Below, in pieces: positions 18,741 through 26,868 of a stretch of DNA of 64,000 bases (positions within the stretch are counted from its first letter, which is position 1; every line of letters begins with the position of its first letter). The translations under genes were made by a program, and so were the position numbers. Below the pieces are notes generated by a model, which was given only the letters and a program-made list of their open reading frames with translations, searched no databases and was not told the origin of the DNA. Source of the DNA: Actinomadura craniellae (GTDB lineage Bacteria; Actinomycetota; Actinomycetes; Streptosporangiales; Streptosporangiaceae); the NCBI RefSeq assembly GCF_003289645.1, contig NZ_QLYX01000007.1, positions 293,299-357,298 on the forward strand, written 5' to 3'.

Positions 18741-19870
18741 GGCGCCTCACCAAGGGGAAGCTCGGCGCGCACGGTGAAGCCGCCCTCGGGGCGGGGCCCG
18801 GCCCGCAGCCGGCCGCCGAGCGCCGCGACGCGCTCGCGCATGCCGAGCAGGCCCGTGCCGGGTACGGGCGGCGCGTCCGGGTCGGCCTTGCCGTCGTCGT
18901 CGACCTGCACGACCAGTTCCCCGGCCGTGTAGTCGATGCGCACCGCCGCGGCCGCCTCGCCGGCGTGCCTGGAGACGTTGGTGAGCGCCTCCTGGACGAT
19001 CCGGTACGCGGCCCGGTCCACCTCGGCCGGCAGCTCCCGTCGCGTGCCGGAGATCGTCACCGTGGCCGGTAGCCCGGTCGAGCGGGCCCGCTCCACCAGG
19101 TCGTCGAGCCGGTCGAGGCCGCTGGCCGGGGCCTCGCCGTCGGGGCGGTCGGGGTCGCGTAGCACCTCCAGGGTGGCGCGCAGCTCGCGCATGGCGTCGC
19201 GGCTGGCCTCCTGGATGGCCAGCAGCGCGGGGGGCACGTCCTCGCCGCGCCTGCGCGCCAGGTGGACGGCCACCCCGGCCTGGACCTTGATGATCGAGAT
19301 GCTGTGCGTGAGCGAGTCGTGCAGTTCCCTGGCGATGCGCAGCCGCTCCTCGCCCGCACGGCGCCGGGCCGCCTCCTCACGGGTGCGCTCGGCCTCGGCG
19401 GCCCGCTGCTCGGCCTCCTCCAGGTACGCCTGCCGGTGCCGGGTCACCGTCGCCACCACACCGGCCGCCACGAACCAGCCGACCAGCAGTGTGGCCTTCT
19501 GGAAATCCTGCTCGGACCCGCCGGAGCCGGACAGGCTCACGGCCCCCAGGAAAACCGCGCCCACCAGCGCCGCGGCCAGCCAGTGACCGGCCCTGACCGC
19601 CGCGAACACCGACACCAGCACGGGAAAGGCGGCCGCCGGGCCCGGCTGGACGTGCACCTCGACCACGAGCATGCAGGCCGTGCCGGCGAGCAACGACACC
19701 AGGGGTGCCCGCCGCCAGGCGATGAGCGCGAGCGAGCCGGCGAGCGCGGCCGCGAGGTCCAGCGCACCCGCGCGCGGCGTGTTGAACACGATGGCCGACA
19801 GCAGGACGGCCATCACCACGGCGAGCAGGCTGTCCTGGGCGAGCGGCCGCCACCGGTCCATGAACCTCAT
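18737..19870 (-). CDS. Sensor histidine kinase (HisKA_3 family)
   Basis: 377-residue membrane kinase. Four or five hydrophobic segments fill residues 15-140, with no large extracellular loop, so it belongs to the intramembrane-sensing type. A coiled linker rich in A, E and R (about 148-175) leads to the HisKA_3 box RIARELHDSLTHSIS with phospho-acceptor H184. The ATPase domain shows the N box in ALTNVSRHAG and the G box in GTGLLGMRERV. The partner regulator is encoded directly downstream. The upstream region on the other side is the relic of an ABC exporter gene. Confidence 0.92.
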   Translation of the reverse strand: MRFMDRWRPLAQDSLLAVVMAVLLSAIVFNTPRAGALDLAAALAGSLALIAWRRAPLVSLLAGTACMLVVEVHVQPGPAAAFPVLVSVFAAVRAGHWLAAALVGAVFLGAVSLSGSGGSEQDFQKATLLVGWFVAAGVVATVTRHRQAYLEEAEQRAAEAERTREEAARRRAGEERLRIARELHDSLTHSISIIKVQAGVAVHLARRRGEDVPPALLAIQEASRDAMRELRATLEVLRDPDRPDGEAPASGLDRLDDLVERARSTGLPATVTISGTRRELPAEVDRAAYRIVQEALTNVSRHAGEAAAAVRIDYTAGELVVQVDDDGKADPDAPPVPGTGLLGMRERVAALGGRLRAGPRPEGGFTVRAELPLGEAP

Positions 19871-19948
19871 TTGCGCAGATTAGGGCCTTTTCCGCTGGGG
19901 GTCTTCCGCAGCATGTCGTAATAAATCACTACTCCCTGCGATGTAGTA

Positions 19949-20192
19949 GGGCTGATCCTAGGCACCATCGAGGAGAACGTGCGTCTCGGCTGTCCCGACG
20001 CCGGCGAAGCCGAGGTGCGGGCGGCGGCGACCGCGGCACGGCTGGACGACGTGATCGAGCGGCTGGGCGGCGAGCGTCGGTGAGGGCGGTGCGCTGCTGT
20101 CAGGTGGCGAGCGCCCGCGCGAGCTGCTGCGCCGCGGTGGCCGCTACGCCGAGTACTGGAAGATCTCCATGGCGCCGGTGGCGGGCGAATGA
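19949..20192 (+). pseudogene. Remnant of an ABC exporter ATP-binding protein
   Basis: Frame one gives GTIEENVRLGCPDAGEAEVR then AARLDDVIERLGG, the Q-loop-downstream segment of a fused ABC exporter, and stops at a TGA near 20083. A second frame then reads GEGGALLSGGERPRELLRRG and GRYAEYWKI to the TGA at 20190-20192. The signature LSGGER is thus joined directly to the C-terminal RGGRYAEYW, with Walker B and the H-loop deleted and a frameshift between the parts. The membrane domain and Walker A are absent upstream. It is not functional. The region 19871-19948 before it holds only the two-component promoter, with ACTAC/GTAGT arms at 19928 and 19943. Confidence 0.8.
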
Positions 20193-20197
20193 AACCC

Positions 20198-20965
20198 TCA
20201 CGGCAGGGTCAGGATGCGGGGGCCCTGGTCGGTGATGGCGACGGTGTGCTCGATGTGGGCGGCCCGGCTGCCGTCGGTGGTGCGCAGGGTCCAGCCGTCA
20301 GGGTCGGTGCGGTAGGTGTTCTGCCCACCGGCCATGAACATGGGTTCGATGGCGAGCACCAGGCCGTGGCGGAGGGGGAAACCGCGTCCGGGGCGGCCGC
20401 GGTTGGGGAGATGGGGGTCTTCATGCATGCTGCGGCCGATGCCGTGGCCACCGAAGTCGGCGGGCATGCCGCAGCCCGCCTTGCGGGCGACCCTGTCGAT
20501 GGCGTGGGAGATGTCACCGAGGCGGCTGCCGACCTGGGCGGCGGCGATGCCGGCGTCGAGGGCCTGCCGGGTGGCGTCGATCAGGTCGAGGTCCGTGGGG
20601 CGTGGGGTTCCCACGGTGAAGGTGATGGCCGCGTCGCCGGCCCAGCCGTTGAGCTGGGCGCCGCAGTCGATGCTCACCAGGTCTCCGTCGCGCAGCCGGT
20701 AGCCGGTGGGGATGCCGTGCACCACGGCGTCGTTGACAGAGGCGCAGATCACGGCGGGGAAGGGGACCGGGGCGAAGGACGGCCGGTACCCCAGGAACGG
20801 GGAACCGGCCCCCGCCTCGGCCAGAACCGCGCGGGCCGCCTCGTCGAGTTCCTGCAAGGACACCCCGACGCCGGCCGCTTTCTGGACCGCGGCCAGGGCG
20901 TGGGCCACCACACGCCCGGCTTCCCGCATCGCGTCCATCGCCGCATCGGTCTTGATCTCCACCAT
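20198..20965 (-). CDS. map: Type I methionine aminopeptidase
   Basis: 255-residue MetAP. Metal ligands are visible: the two aspartates in LVSIDCGAQLNGWAGDAAI, the histidine in GGHGIGRSMHEDP, and the glutamates in LAIEPMF and AHIEHTVAI. It removes the initiator methionine from new proteins. This short form without a zinc-finger N-terminus and outside a ribosomal operon is probably a second, conditionally expressed copy. The start is the ATG at 20965; a longer frame would run through the palindrome at 20997-21018, which is more likely its operator. Confidence 0.93.
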   Translation of the reverse strand: MVEIKTDAAMDAMREAGRVVAHALAAVQKAAGVGVSLQELDEAARAVLAEAGAGSPFLGYRPSFAPVPFPAVICASVNDAVVHGIPTGYRLRDGDLVSIDCGAQLNGWAGDAAITFTVGTPRPTDLDLIDATRQALDAGIAAAQVGSRLGDISHAIDRVARKAGCGMPADFGGHGIGRSMHEDPHLPNRGRPGRGFPLRHGLVLAIEPMFMAGGQNTYRTDPDGWTLRTTDGSRAAHIEHTVAITDQGPRILTLP

Positions 20966-20996
20966 GTGCCGTGACTCCCCGCCCCAACCGAATCCA

Positions 20997-21018
20997 ATAC
21001 TTATACCGGTATTAGTAT
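20997..21018. promoter_or_regulatory. Operator-like 22-bp palindrome upstream of map
   Basis: ATACTtATACCGGTATtAGTAT is palindromic except for one position in each arm. It lies 31 bases upstream of the map start, in AT-rich DNA, and implies that this aminopeptidase gene is regulated. No regulator gene is adjacent. The 188 bases from here to the recombinase gene end show no gene I can support. Confidence 0.6.
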
Positions 21019-21206
21019 CACGGTCGTGGAGTGCGCCTTCGGCCGGTGGTACCCGGCCGTCTCGATCACGGCGCGGCCAGGCGAGGCGGTCATGCACCGA
21101 GGTCGATGTCGCCGGGCCAGGGCTTGGTACATACAGCCGAGAGCGGCGTTGTGCCCCACGGCGACCCGGACCAGGTCGAGGCGTGTTCGGTCTGGAGAGG
21201 GTCCGA

Positions 21207-22409
21207 TCAGTCGCCTCGGCCGGGATCGGGCGCATGTTCTCCCGCGCCGGGGGGCGGGGCGCGGTGGGCGGCGAGGATGATGGTCAGGTCACCGACCGCG
21301 GAGGTGGCGAGTTTGTGGTTGGCGGCATCGTAGCCGCGGGTGGTGCGGGGGTCGGCATGGCCGGCCAGGTCCTGCACCCGGGGCAGGGGAACGCCGCGTC
21401 CCAGCAGGGTGGTGATGACGGTGCCGCGACCCGAGTGCGGGCTGATGCGGGCGGCGACGGGCAGTCCGGCCTGGCTGGCCAGGGTGCGCAGGGTCGTGGA
21501 GACATCGCGTTGGCGCAGGGGCTTGCCGCCGGGTTTGGCCGGGTCGTGCGGGTGCGGGGTGGTGGCCAGCAGCGGCCCGTCCAGTTCCTCGGCCGCGACG
21601 CCCAGGCGGGTGGCGCGTAGGCGCAGGTAGGTGGTCAGCGGGCGCAGCACCTCGCCGTCCAGGCGGACGTAGTCACGGCCGCCGCCCTTCTTGGCGAACC
21701 GCAGCACCCGGTAGCCGGCCTCGGTGTCCAGGTCGGCGGTGGTGGCGCCGGTGATCGCCGAGACGCGGACCGCGGTGTAGAACAGCAGCGCGACCACGGC
21801 GGCGTCCCGCCAGGCGGCCTCGGTGTTCAGGGTCGCGGCGCGGTGTTCGGCATGGTCGAGCAGCCGGGCGGTCTGCTCCTCGCTCAGCACGGGGGCCTTG
21901 GTGGTGGTGCCGGCCACCTTGGGGGGCTTGACGGCGGCGGCCGGGTTGCGGTCGCAGGCGTCGTTGGTCAGCAGGTAGGCGTACCAGGAGGAGACCGCCG
22001 ACAGCCGGCGCGCCACCGTGGCGGGTTTGGCCGGCCGCGCCACCTGGTCGTGGCCGGTGGCGGTCTGCAGCGCCTTCCAGGCGTCGACGTCGGCACGGCG
22101 GGCGGCCAGCGGGTCCAACATGGTGCGCCGGCACCAGTCCAGCCAGTTCGTCAGGTCGCGGTAGTAGGCGCGGCGGGTGGCGTGGCTGGGCAGCGATTCC
22201 AGCCACAGCACGGTCAGCGGCGCGACCCCGTACCGGTCGGCCGGATCCGCGGCCGGCAACGCGGGCAGCAGGGCCACCGCGGCGGTGAGCGCGGCGCGCA
22301 ACCGCCGCGGGTCGGCCGGGTCGGCCGCGGGCAGCCCCGCCGGGGCCGGTACCGCGAGCGACGGGGTGGCCGGTGGTTCGGCCAGGGCGGGAACCGGGTC
22401 CTCGGTCAC
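21207..22409 (-). CDS. Tyrosine recombinase/integrase
   Basis: 400-residue site-specific recombinase of the XerC/phage integrase type. An N-terminal SAM-like core-binding domain (TRRAYYRDLTNWLDWCRRTM, about 78-97) precedes the catalytic domain. Catalytic residues are all present: arginine in YTAVRVSAITG, lysine in RFAKKGGGRDYV, HxxR in SPHSGRGT, histidine in GHADPRTT and the nucleophile tyrosine in RGYDAA. The protein should be active. It is divergent from a coiled-coil protein; the gap holds inverted repeats, one shaped like a XerCD/dif core. It may be the integrase of a small mobile element or a dedicated resolvase. Confidence 0.9.
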   Translation of the reverse strand: MTEDPVPALAEPPATPSLAVPAPAGLPAADPADPRRLRAALTAAVALLPALPAADPADRYGVAPLTVLWLESLPSHATRRAYYRDLTNWLDWCRRTMLDPLAARRADVDAWKALQTATGHDQVARPAKPATVARRLSAVSSWYAYLLTNDACDRNPAAAVKPPKVAGTTTKAPVLSEEQTARLLDHAEHRAATLNTEAAWRDAAVVALLFYTAVRVSAITGATTADLDTEAGYRVLRFAKKGGGRDYVRLDGEVLRPLTTYLRLRATRLGVAAEELDGPLLATTPHPHDPAKPGGKPLRQRDVSTTLRTLASQAGLPVAARISPHSGRGTVITTLLGRGVPLPRVQDLAGHADPRTTRGYDAANHKLATSAVGDLTIILAAHRAPPPGAGEHAPDPGRGD

Positions 22410-22440
22410 GTGCCGTTCTCCTTGGGAGCCGCTTGACGCT

Positions 22441-22473
22441 CGGACCCGGGTTCGTTCTTCACACCCGGGTCCG
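22441..22473. repeat. 11-bp inverted repeat upstream of the recombinase gene
   Basis: CGGACCCGGGT (22441-22451) and ACCCGGGTCCG (22463-22473) are perfect inverted arms separated by 11 bases. It lies 32 bases upstream of the recombinase start and could be a regulatory or accessory recombinase-binding site. Confidence 0.6.
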
Positions 22474-22486
22474 CCCCGACCCTACA

Positions 22487-22510
22487 CCGGGATAACCGTC
22501 ATTATCCCGG
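22487..22510. other. XerCD/dif-like recombination core
   Basis: CCGGGATAA (22487-22495), a 6-base centre CCGTCA and TTATCCCGG (22502-22510) form perfect 9-bp inverted arms. The inner GATAA - six bases - TTATC is the same design as bacterial dif sites, where two 11-bp recombinase boxes flank a 6-bp crossover. It lies between a XerC-like recombinase gene and its divergent neighbour, so it is a candidate attachment or resolution site. The function is inferred. Confidence 0.5.
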
Positions 22511-22563
22511 AGCCTCACACGAATTGTATTTACGCGTTTCGCGACACGCTTTAGTTATTACGC

Positions 22564-23760
22564 GTGTGGATGCGCGGAAAGATGGATAGCCTTGCGGGCA
22601 TGGTCAACGATCTTCCCTCGGTGCCCGGCTCCGAGGACCTGCCCGACGGTCCAGCCGCTCAGGACAGGCCACGGGCCGGAGTGCAACCGGCCGGGACGTG
22701 CGCGCTGGACGGCTGCAAGCTGCCGGTGCCCTCCGGCAGGCGGGGGCGCCCGGCCAAGTACTGCAGCAAGGCGCACGCCGACCAGGCCAGCCGGGAACGG
22801 CGCGCCGCCGATGTGGCCGCGGTGGAGGAGCCACTGCGGCAGGCCGAGGCGTTGGCCCAGACGGTGCCCGCGGCGATCGCCGGGCTGCAGGAGTACTTGG
22901 AGCGGTTGCAGGTGCTGCTGGCCCAGGCGCAGGACGGGGCGCTGAACCGGGTCAACCGGGCTGAGGCCGAAGCCCGGACCGCCCGGCAGGCCGCCGCCGA
23001 CGCCGACGCGCGTGCCGAGGCCGCCGAGCGCGCCCGCACCGAGGCCGAACAGGCCACCGCCGACGCCCGCCGTGCCCGCACGGAGGCCGAGCGGGCGGCC
23101 ACCGCGGCCCGGGCGGCCACCGAGCAGGCCCGCGCCGATGCCACCACCGCGATCGAGGCGCACCGGCAGGCCCGCGAAGCCGCCCGGCAGGCCCAGACCA
23201 CCGCCGAGAGCGCCCGGGACGCCACCACCGCCGAGCTGCGCCAGACCCGCCAGGCGCACGAGAACGAGTTGGGCCGCCTGCACGACGCCGCCCGCGCCCA
23301 GACCGATCAGGTCGAGCGGCTCCGCGCCGACCTGACCCGCGCTCAGGACGCGTTGACCACCGCCCGGGAAGCGCTCGCCGCCGCCGGCGGGGAAACGCGG
23401 GCCCAGCAGATGCGCGCCGAGGCGGCCGAACGCGCGGCCGCAACCGCACAGCGCGCCCAGAGCGCGGCGGCCGACCGGGTGCAGGAACTCGGCGGGCAGG
23501 CCGCGGCCTTGCAAGCCGGCCTGGACCGGGCCGGCCGTGACCTGGCCGAGGCTCGCGCGACCCTCGCCTCCACCCAGGCCCTGCGGTCCCATCTGGAGGC
23601 TGATCTGAACGCCGCCCGCGCCGACGCCGCCGCCCAGCGCGAACGCGCCGCCCGCGCCGAGCAGGACCTGGCCGCCGCCTCCACCCCGGCCGGGACCTCG
23701 GTGGCCAGTGCCTCCGGTGATCCTGGCGGTGATGGCCAAGTGGGCCCACCCCCGTCGTGA
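22564..23760 (+). CDS. Coiled-coil protein with N-terminal zinc-finger motif (KfrA-like architecture)
   Basis: About 398 residues, most of them (about 90-380) one long, alanine/glutamate/arginine-rich coiled coil without breaks. Residues 45-80 contain CALDGCKLPVPSGRRG and YCSKAHADQASRERR, a C-x4-C...C-x3-H type motif that resembles small actinobacterial zinc fingers. Such an architecture (DNA-binding head, long coiled-coil tail) recalls plasmid KfrA proteins, which organise plasmid DNA, but sequence homology is not certain. It is divergent from the tyrosine recombinase and shares its control region. Several starts are possible (GTG 22564, ATG 22570, 22582 or 22600), none with a good ribosome-binding site. 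Confidence 0.75.
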   Translation: MWMRGKMDSLAGMVNDLPSVPGSEDLPDGPAAQDRPRAGVQPAGTCALDGCKLPVPSGRRGRPAKYCSKAHADQASRERRAADVAAVEEPLRQAEALAQTVPAAIAGLQEYLERLQVLLAQAQDGALNRVNRAEAEARTARQAAADADARAEAAERARTEAEQATADARRARTEAERAATAARAATEQARADATTAIEAHRQAREAARQAQTTAESARDATTAELRQTRQAHENELGRLHDAARAQTDQVERLRADLTRAQDALTTAREALAAAGGETRAQQMRAEAAERAAATAQRAQSAAADRVQELGGQAAALQAGLDRAGRDLAEARATLASTQALRSHLEADLNAARADAAAQRERAARAEQDLAAASTPAGTSVASASGDPGGDGQVGPPPS

Positions 23761-23910
23761 GCGGGCGAGCCGGGTGAACGCGCCGGTCCTGGGGCCCCGG
23801 ACTCGTTCATCGACGCCGACGAAGCCGAATCCTGGTGGTGGACGAACACCTCAGACCCCAGCCGATGGCCGGCTGCGCTCGCCGGGGACGTACCCGACGC
23901 CATCGGCCTT

Positions 23911-24849
23911 CTAGTACCGCGACGGCGTTCGGGACGAGGATCCGGTGAGATTGGCGCGGATGGCGGCGGCGCCGGATTCGGTGAGCCAGTCGGCGAGGGT
24001 GCGCAGTCCGGGGTGGATGACGCGCAGCGCTTCGATGTCGGCGTGCCAGCGGTAGCCGGCCTGCCAGCGCTTCTTGGTCTCGGCGATGTCCGTGCCGAGC
24101 GCGGCGACCTCGTCGTCGGTGAGCTGCTCGTAGCGGGTCGGGAAGCCGGTGGCCTCGGTGATCGCGGCGGCGGCCTCGACCGGGGTCGGTTCGTCTCCGG
24201 CCAGTTCCAGGGTCCGTCCGGCGAACCGGGCCGGGTCGGCGAACGCGAGCGCGGCGAACTCGGCGATGTCCTCCAGCGCGATGATCTGCATGGGCTCGTG
24301 CGGGGGGAAGAGGTGCCGGTGCACGCCGTGGGAAATGCCGTCGAGGCCGACCACGCCGGCCACGAGGTAGTTGGTCATGAACCGGACCGGGCGCAGCACG
24401 GTGGGCAGCGCGATGTGGTCGCGCAGGTACTCCTCGATCAGTGTCTTCCCCTCCGCCCCCCGCGACGCGGCCGAGGTCGAGGCGAGGGTGCTGAACACGA
24501 CCTGCTCGACTCCCGCCGCGGCCGCGGCGTCGATCAGCGTTCGGCCGCGGGCCGCTTCGAGCTCCGTTTCGGGTCCGGCCTGTCCGTAGGCCACGGGCGG
24601 TACGCCGAACACGGCGGCAACGCCGTCGAGCGCGGGCGGCAGGCTCGCCGGATCGTCGAAGTCGCCGCGCACGAGCTGGGCGCCCGCGGTGGCCAGTGCG
24701 GTGGCGGCCGGCGTGGTCAGGTCGCGGACCAGGGCCCGGACCGGCCGCCCACCGGCCAGCAGCCGCCGGGCGGTGGCGCCGCCCTGCTTGCCGGTGGCGC
24801 CGGTGACGAGGATCGGGGAGTCGGGGTCGGCCGGTGTCGCGGTGGTCAT
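23911..24849 (-). CDS. NmrA-family NAD(P)-binding protein
   Basis: 312-residue atypical short-chain dehydrogenase of the NmrA/HSCARG type. The Rossmann motif is ILVTGATGKQGGATARRLL (about 12-30); VRGDFDDPASLPPAL and VFSTLASTSAAS follow at normal spacing. The catalytic YxxxK is not evident, as in redox-sensing NmrA proteins. It may act as NAD(P)H sensor or as reductase. The start ATG 24849 has GGAAAGGG upstream. It is divergent from the TetR gene at 24935 and probably controlled by it. Confidence 0.87.
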   Translation of the reverse strand: MTTATPADPDSPILVTGATGKQGGATARRLLAGGRPVRALVRDLTTPAATALATAGAQLVRGDFDDPASLPPALDGVAAVFGVPPVAYGQAGPETELEAARGRTLIDAAAAAGVEQVVFSTLASTSAASRGAEGKTLIEEYLRDHIALPTVLRPVRFMTNYLVAGVVGLDGISHGVHRHLFPPHEPMQIIALEDIAEFAALAFADPARFAGRTLELAGDEPTPVEAAAAITEATGFPTRYEQLTDDEVAALGTDIAETKKRWQAGYRWHADIEALRVIHPGLRTLADWLTESGAAAIRANLTGSSSRTPSRY

Positions 24850-24934
24850 GGTGCCCTTTCCGGAGATGGTGGATGATGCTGGCACGATCCGGAATGCTCC
24901 ACCCGTTTCAACCCGCGGACAAGGATTACGTGAC

Positions 24935-25693
24935 ATGACGACATCACCGGCACCGGGTGCGGCGCCTGCCGGGCGCGTCGACGCCCGCCGCAACCGGGAG
25001 ATCGTGCTGCGCACGGCGAAGCGCGTGTTCGCCGAGGAGGGGCTGGAGGTGTCACTCGGCCAGATCGCGCAGCGCGCCGGGGTCGGCGCCGGAACCGTCT
25101 ACCGGCACTTCCCGAGCAAAGAGATCCTGATCGAGGCGGTGCTCGCCGAACACATCGAGGGGCTGGTGGCCGCCGCCGATCGGTGGGCCGCCCGCGCCGC
25201 ACCCGGTGACGCGCTGTTCGGGTTCCTGCTCGAAGTGATCGAGAAGTCGGCGGGCCGCCAGCACCTCTGCGACGTGCTCACCACCGACCGGGGCTGGCCG
25301 CGCGCCGTGCTGGCCGCCGCGGCGCAGCGGTTCGGCGAGTCACTGGAACGCCTGCTGTGCGACGCGAAACAGGCCGGTGCGATACGCGCCGACGTACGGG
25401 CCGACGATCTGTCCGCGCTGGCCGTCGGCGGCGCCGCGCTGCGTTCGGCACACCGGGACCGGGCACGCGGCACGCGGCTGGTGCGGATGCTGCTGGACGG
25501 GTTGCGCGCCCCGGCCGTCACGAAAACCCAACCGTTCCGTGACACCCCCTCCCTCCCCGGTCACGAAACCACCGCCCTGAGGTACTGCGTGGAATGCGGC
25601 GAGCAACTGAGCGTCCGTGCCACCGGACGGCCACCCCGCTACTGCGGGCCGACCTGCCGCCAGCGCGCCCACCGGCGCCGTCTCATCGCCTGA
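24935..25693 (+). CDS. TetR-family regulator with C-terminal zinc-ribbon extension
   Basis: 252 residues. The TetR DNA-binding domain is at about 20-65 (NREIVLRTAKRVFAEEGLEV and IAQRAGVGAGTVYRHFPSKE) and the ligand domain ends near residue 200. A tail of about 40 residues follows a proline-rich linker: YCVECGEQLSVRATGRPPRY then CGPTCRQRAHRRR, with CxxC and CxxxC pairs, a small zinc finger fused to a repressor. A similar GRPxxYC motif occurs in the coiled-coil protein at 22564. The gene is divergent from an NmrA gene over 85 bases, the usual repressor/target layout. Confidence 0.88.
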   Translation: MTTSPAPGAAPAGRVDARRNREIVLRTAKRVFAEEGLEVSLGQIAQRAGVGAGTVYRHFPSKEILIEAVLAEHIEGLVAAADRWAARAAPGDALFGFLLEVIEKSAGRQHLCDVLTTDRGWPRAVLAAAAQRFGESLERLLCDAKQAGAIRADVRADDLSALAVGGAALRSAHRDRARGTRLVRMLLDGLRAPAVTKTQPFRDTPSLPGHETTALRYCVECGEQLSVRATGRPPRYCGPTCRQRAHRRRLIA

Positions 25694-25765
25694 GCAGCCT
25701 CGCTACGGGGGAACCCCAGGCATGCAGGGTGGGCCGGTCGTGGTTCGGTTCGGCCGAGTGGACCG

Positions 25766-26287
25766 CTATGGTCGTCCGCCGGATGTCTGGTCGCCGGGCG
25801 CCTGGACCGGGGATGCCGGTGCGGCGAGCTCGGCCAGATGGTGCAGCGAGTTGATGAGATGCCCGGGGCCGAACGGCGGGAACCGCAGATACTCCCGGAT
25901 GGACTGCGGCACCGCCGACCAGTCGTAGGTGAGCGTGACCTCGGTCTCGGACGGACCGAGCGGCGCAAGGTCGTAGCGCCAGATCCAGCCGCCGAACTCC
26001 AGGCGACCGTCGCTCTTCTCCGTCCCGGTCAGCCAGCCGATGGCGCGCGGCAAATCGAGCACCGCAACCTTGTTGGCCACCCGGTAGTCACCGTCCGGGT
26101 GGCCGGCGTGGTGCATGTCCATCCGGAAGACCTGCCCCACCTCGGTCAGCGGCGCCCGGTCGGCGGGTTCCTGGACCCAGCCGGTGCCGTCGATCGCAGC
26201 ATGGGTCGTCGGGTCCGCCAGCACCGCGAACACCCTCGTGGCGGGCGCGGCGACGGTCAGGGTGGCGCTCACGTTCTCCTGGTCCAT
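25766..26287 (-). CDS. SRPBCC-family (START-like) protein
   Basis: 173-residue polyketide cyclase/AHSA-like protein: VSATLTVAAPATRVFAVLAD at the start, GGWIWRYDLAPLGPSETEV and VTLTYDWSAVPQSIREYLRF in the middle. SRPBCC proteins bind hydrophobic ligands in a deep cavity; no function can be given. ATG 26287 is preferred because AAGGAG lies 11 bases upstream; an ATG at 26308 would include that site. Upstream, on the minus strand, TGTCGA (26378-26373) and CGTA (26355-26352) are 17 bases apart, which resembles an ECF42 promoter, and an ECF42 sigma factor is encoded 0.6 kb away. Confidence 0.82.
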   Translation of the reverse strand: MDQENVSATLTVAAPATRVFAVLADPTTHAAIDGTGWVQEPADRAPLTEVGQVFRMDMHHAGHPDGDYRVANKVAVLDLPRAIGWLTGTEKSDGRLEFGGWIWRYDLAPLGPSETEVTLTYDWSAVPQSIREYLRFPPFGPGHLINSLHHLAELAAPASPVQAPGDQTSGGRP

Positions 26288-26505
26288 GGTGTGGACGCTC
26301 CTTGTCATCTCATGTGGCGACGACCGGCCGTTGCCGGCCCCTCACCTTGGCTACGAACGCACTCGACGCCGATCGACACCGCCGCAGAAAAAATCAGAAG
26401 ACGTACTCGCCCCGACCGCGGCCACGAAGCTGCTAGGGATGCTGATGTACGTGATCCCGGCCGTCACCCGCCGTCTGCCCGCCTGACCCTTCGAAGGGGT
26501 TCGCC

Positions 26506-26862
26506 TTGAAGAAGTACCTGCTCGCCGTCCAGTTCGACGAAAGTGCGCCGGCGCCGTCCGAAGGGGAACTGCAGGAGCAGATGGCCCGGACGACCAGGGT
26601 CACCGACGAGATGCGGGCCGCCAGTGCGTGGGTGTTCGTCGGTGGCCTGCTGCCCTCGCACGCCGCCACGGTCGTCCGCCCCGGCGACGGCACGACCACG
26701 ATGACCGACGGCCCGTTCGCCGAGACGAAGGAGCAGCTCGGCGGGTTCTGGGTGATCCGGTGCGACGACCTTGACCAGGCGCTGTCCTGGGCCGAGAAGT
26801 GCGCGCTGGCCTGCGGGTGCCCGATCGAGGTGCGCCCGTTCGAAGACGCGCAGCGGGACTGA
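26506..26862 (+). CDS. YCII-related (DGPF) protein
   Basis: 118-residue YCII-domain protein with the signature DGPFAETKEQLGGFWVI (about 68-84). Such DGPF proteins are the constant genomic partners of ECF42 sigma factors, and one follows six bases downstream. Their activity is unknown. The start is an unusual TTG at 26506, supported by GAAGGGG at 26493-26499 and by alignment of KKYLLAVQFD to the family start. Upstream, 26410-26486 has an open end LGMLMYVIPAVTRRLPA that may be the tail of a lost gene. Confidence 0.9.
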   Translation: MKKYLLAVQFDESAPAPSEGELQEQMARTTRVTDEMRAASAWVFVGGLLPSHAATVVRPGDGTTTMTDGPFAETKEQLGGFWVIRCDDLDQALSWAEKCALACGCPIEVRPFEDAQRD

Positions 26863-26868
26863 GCACGG

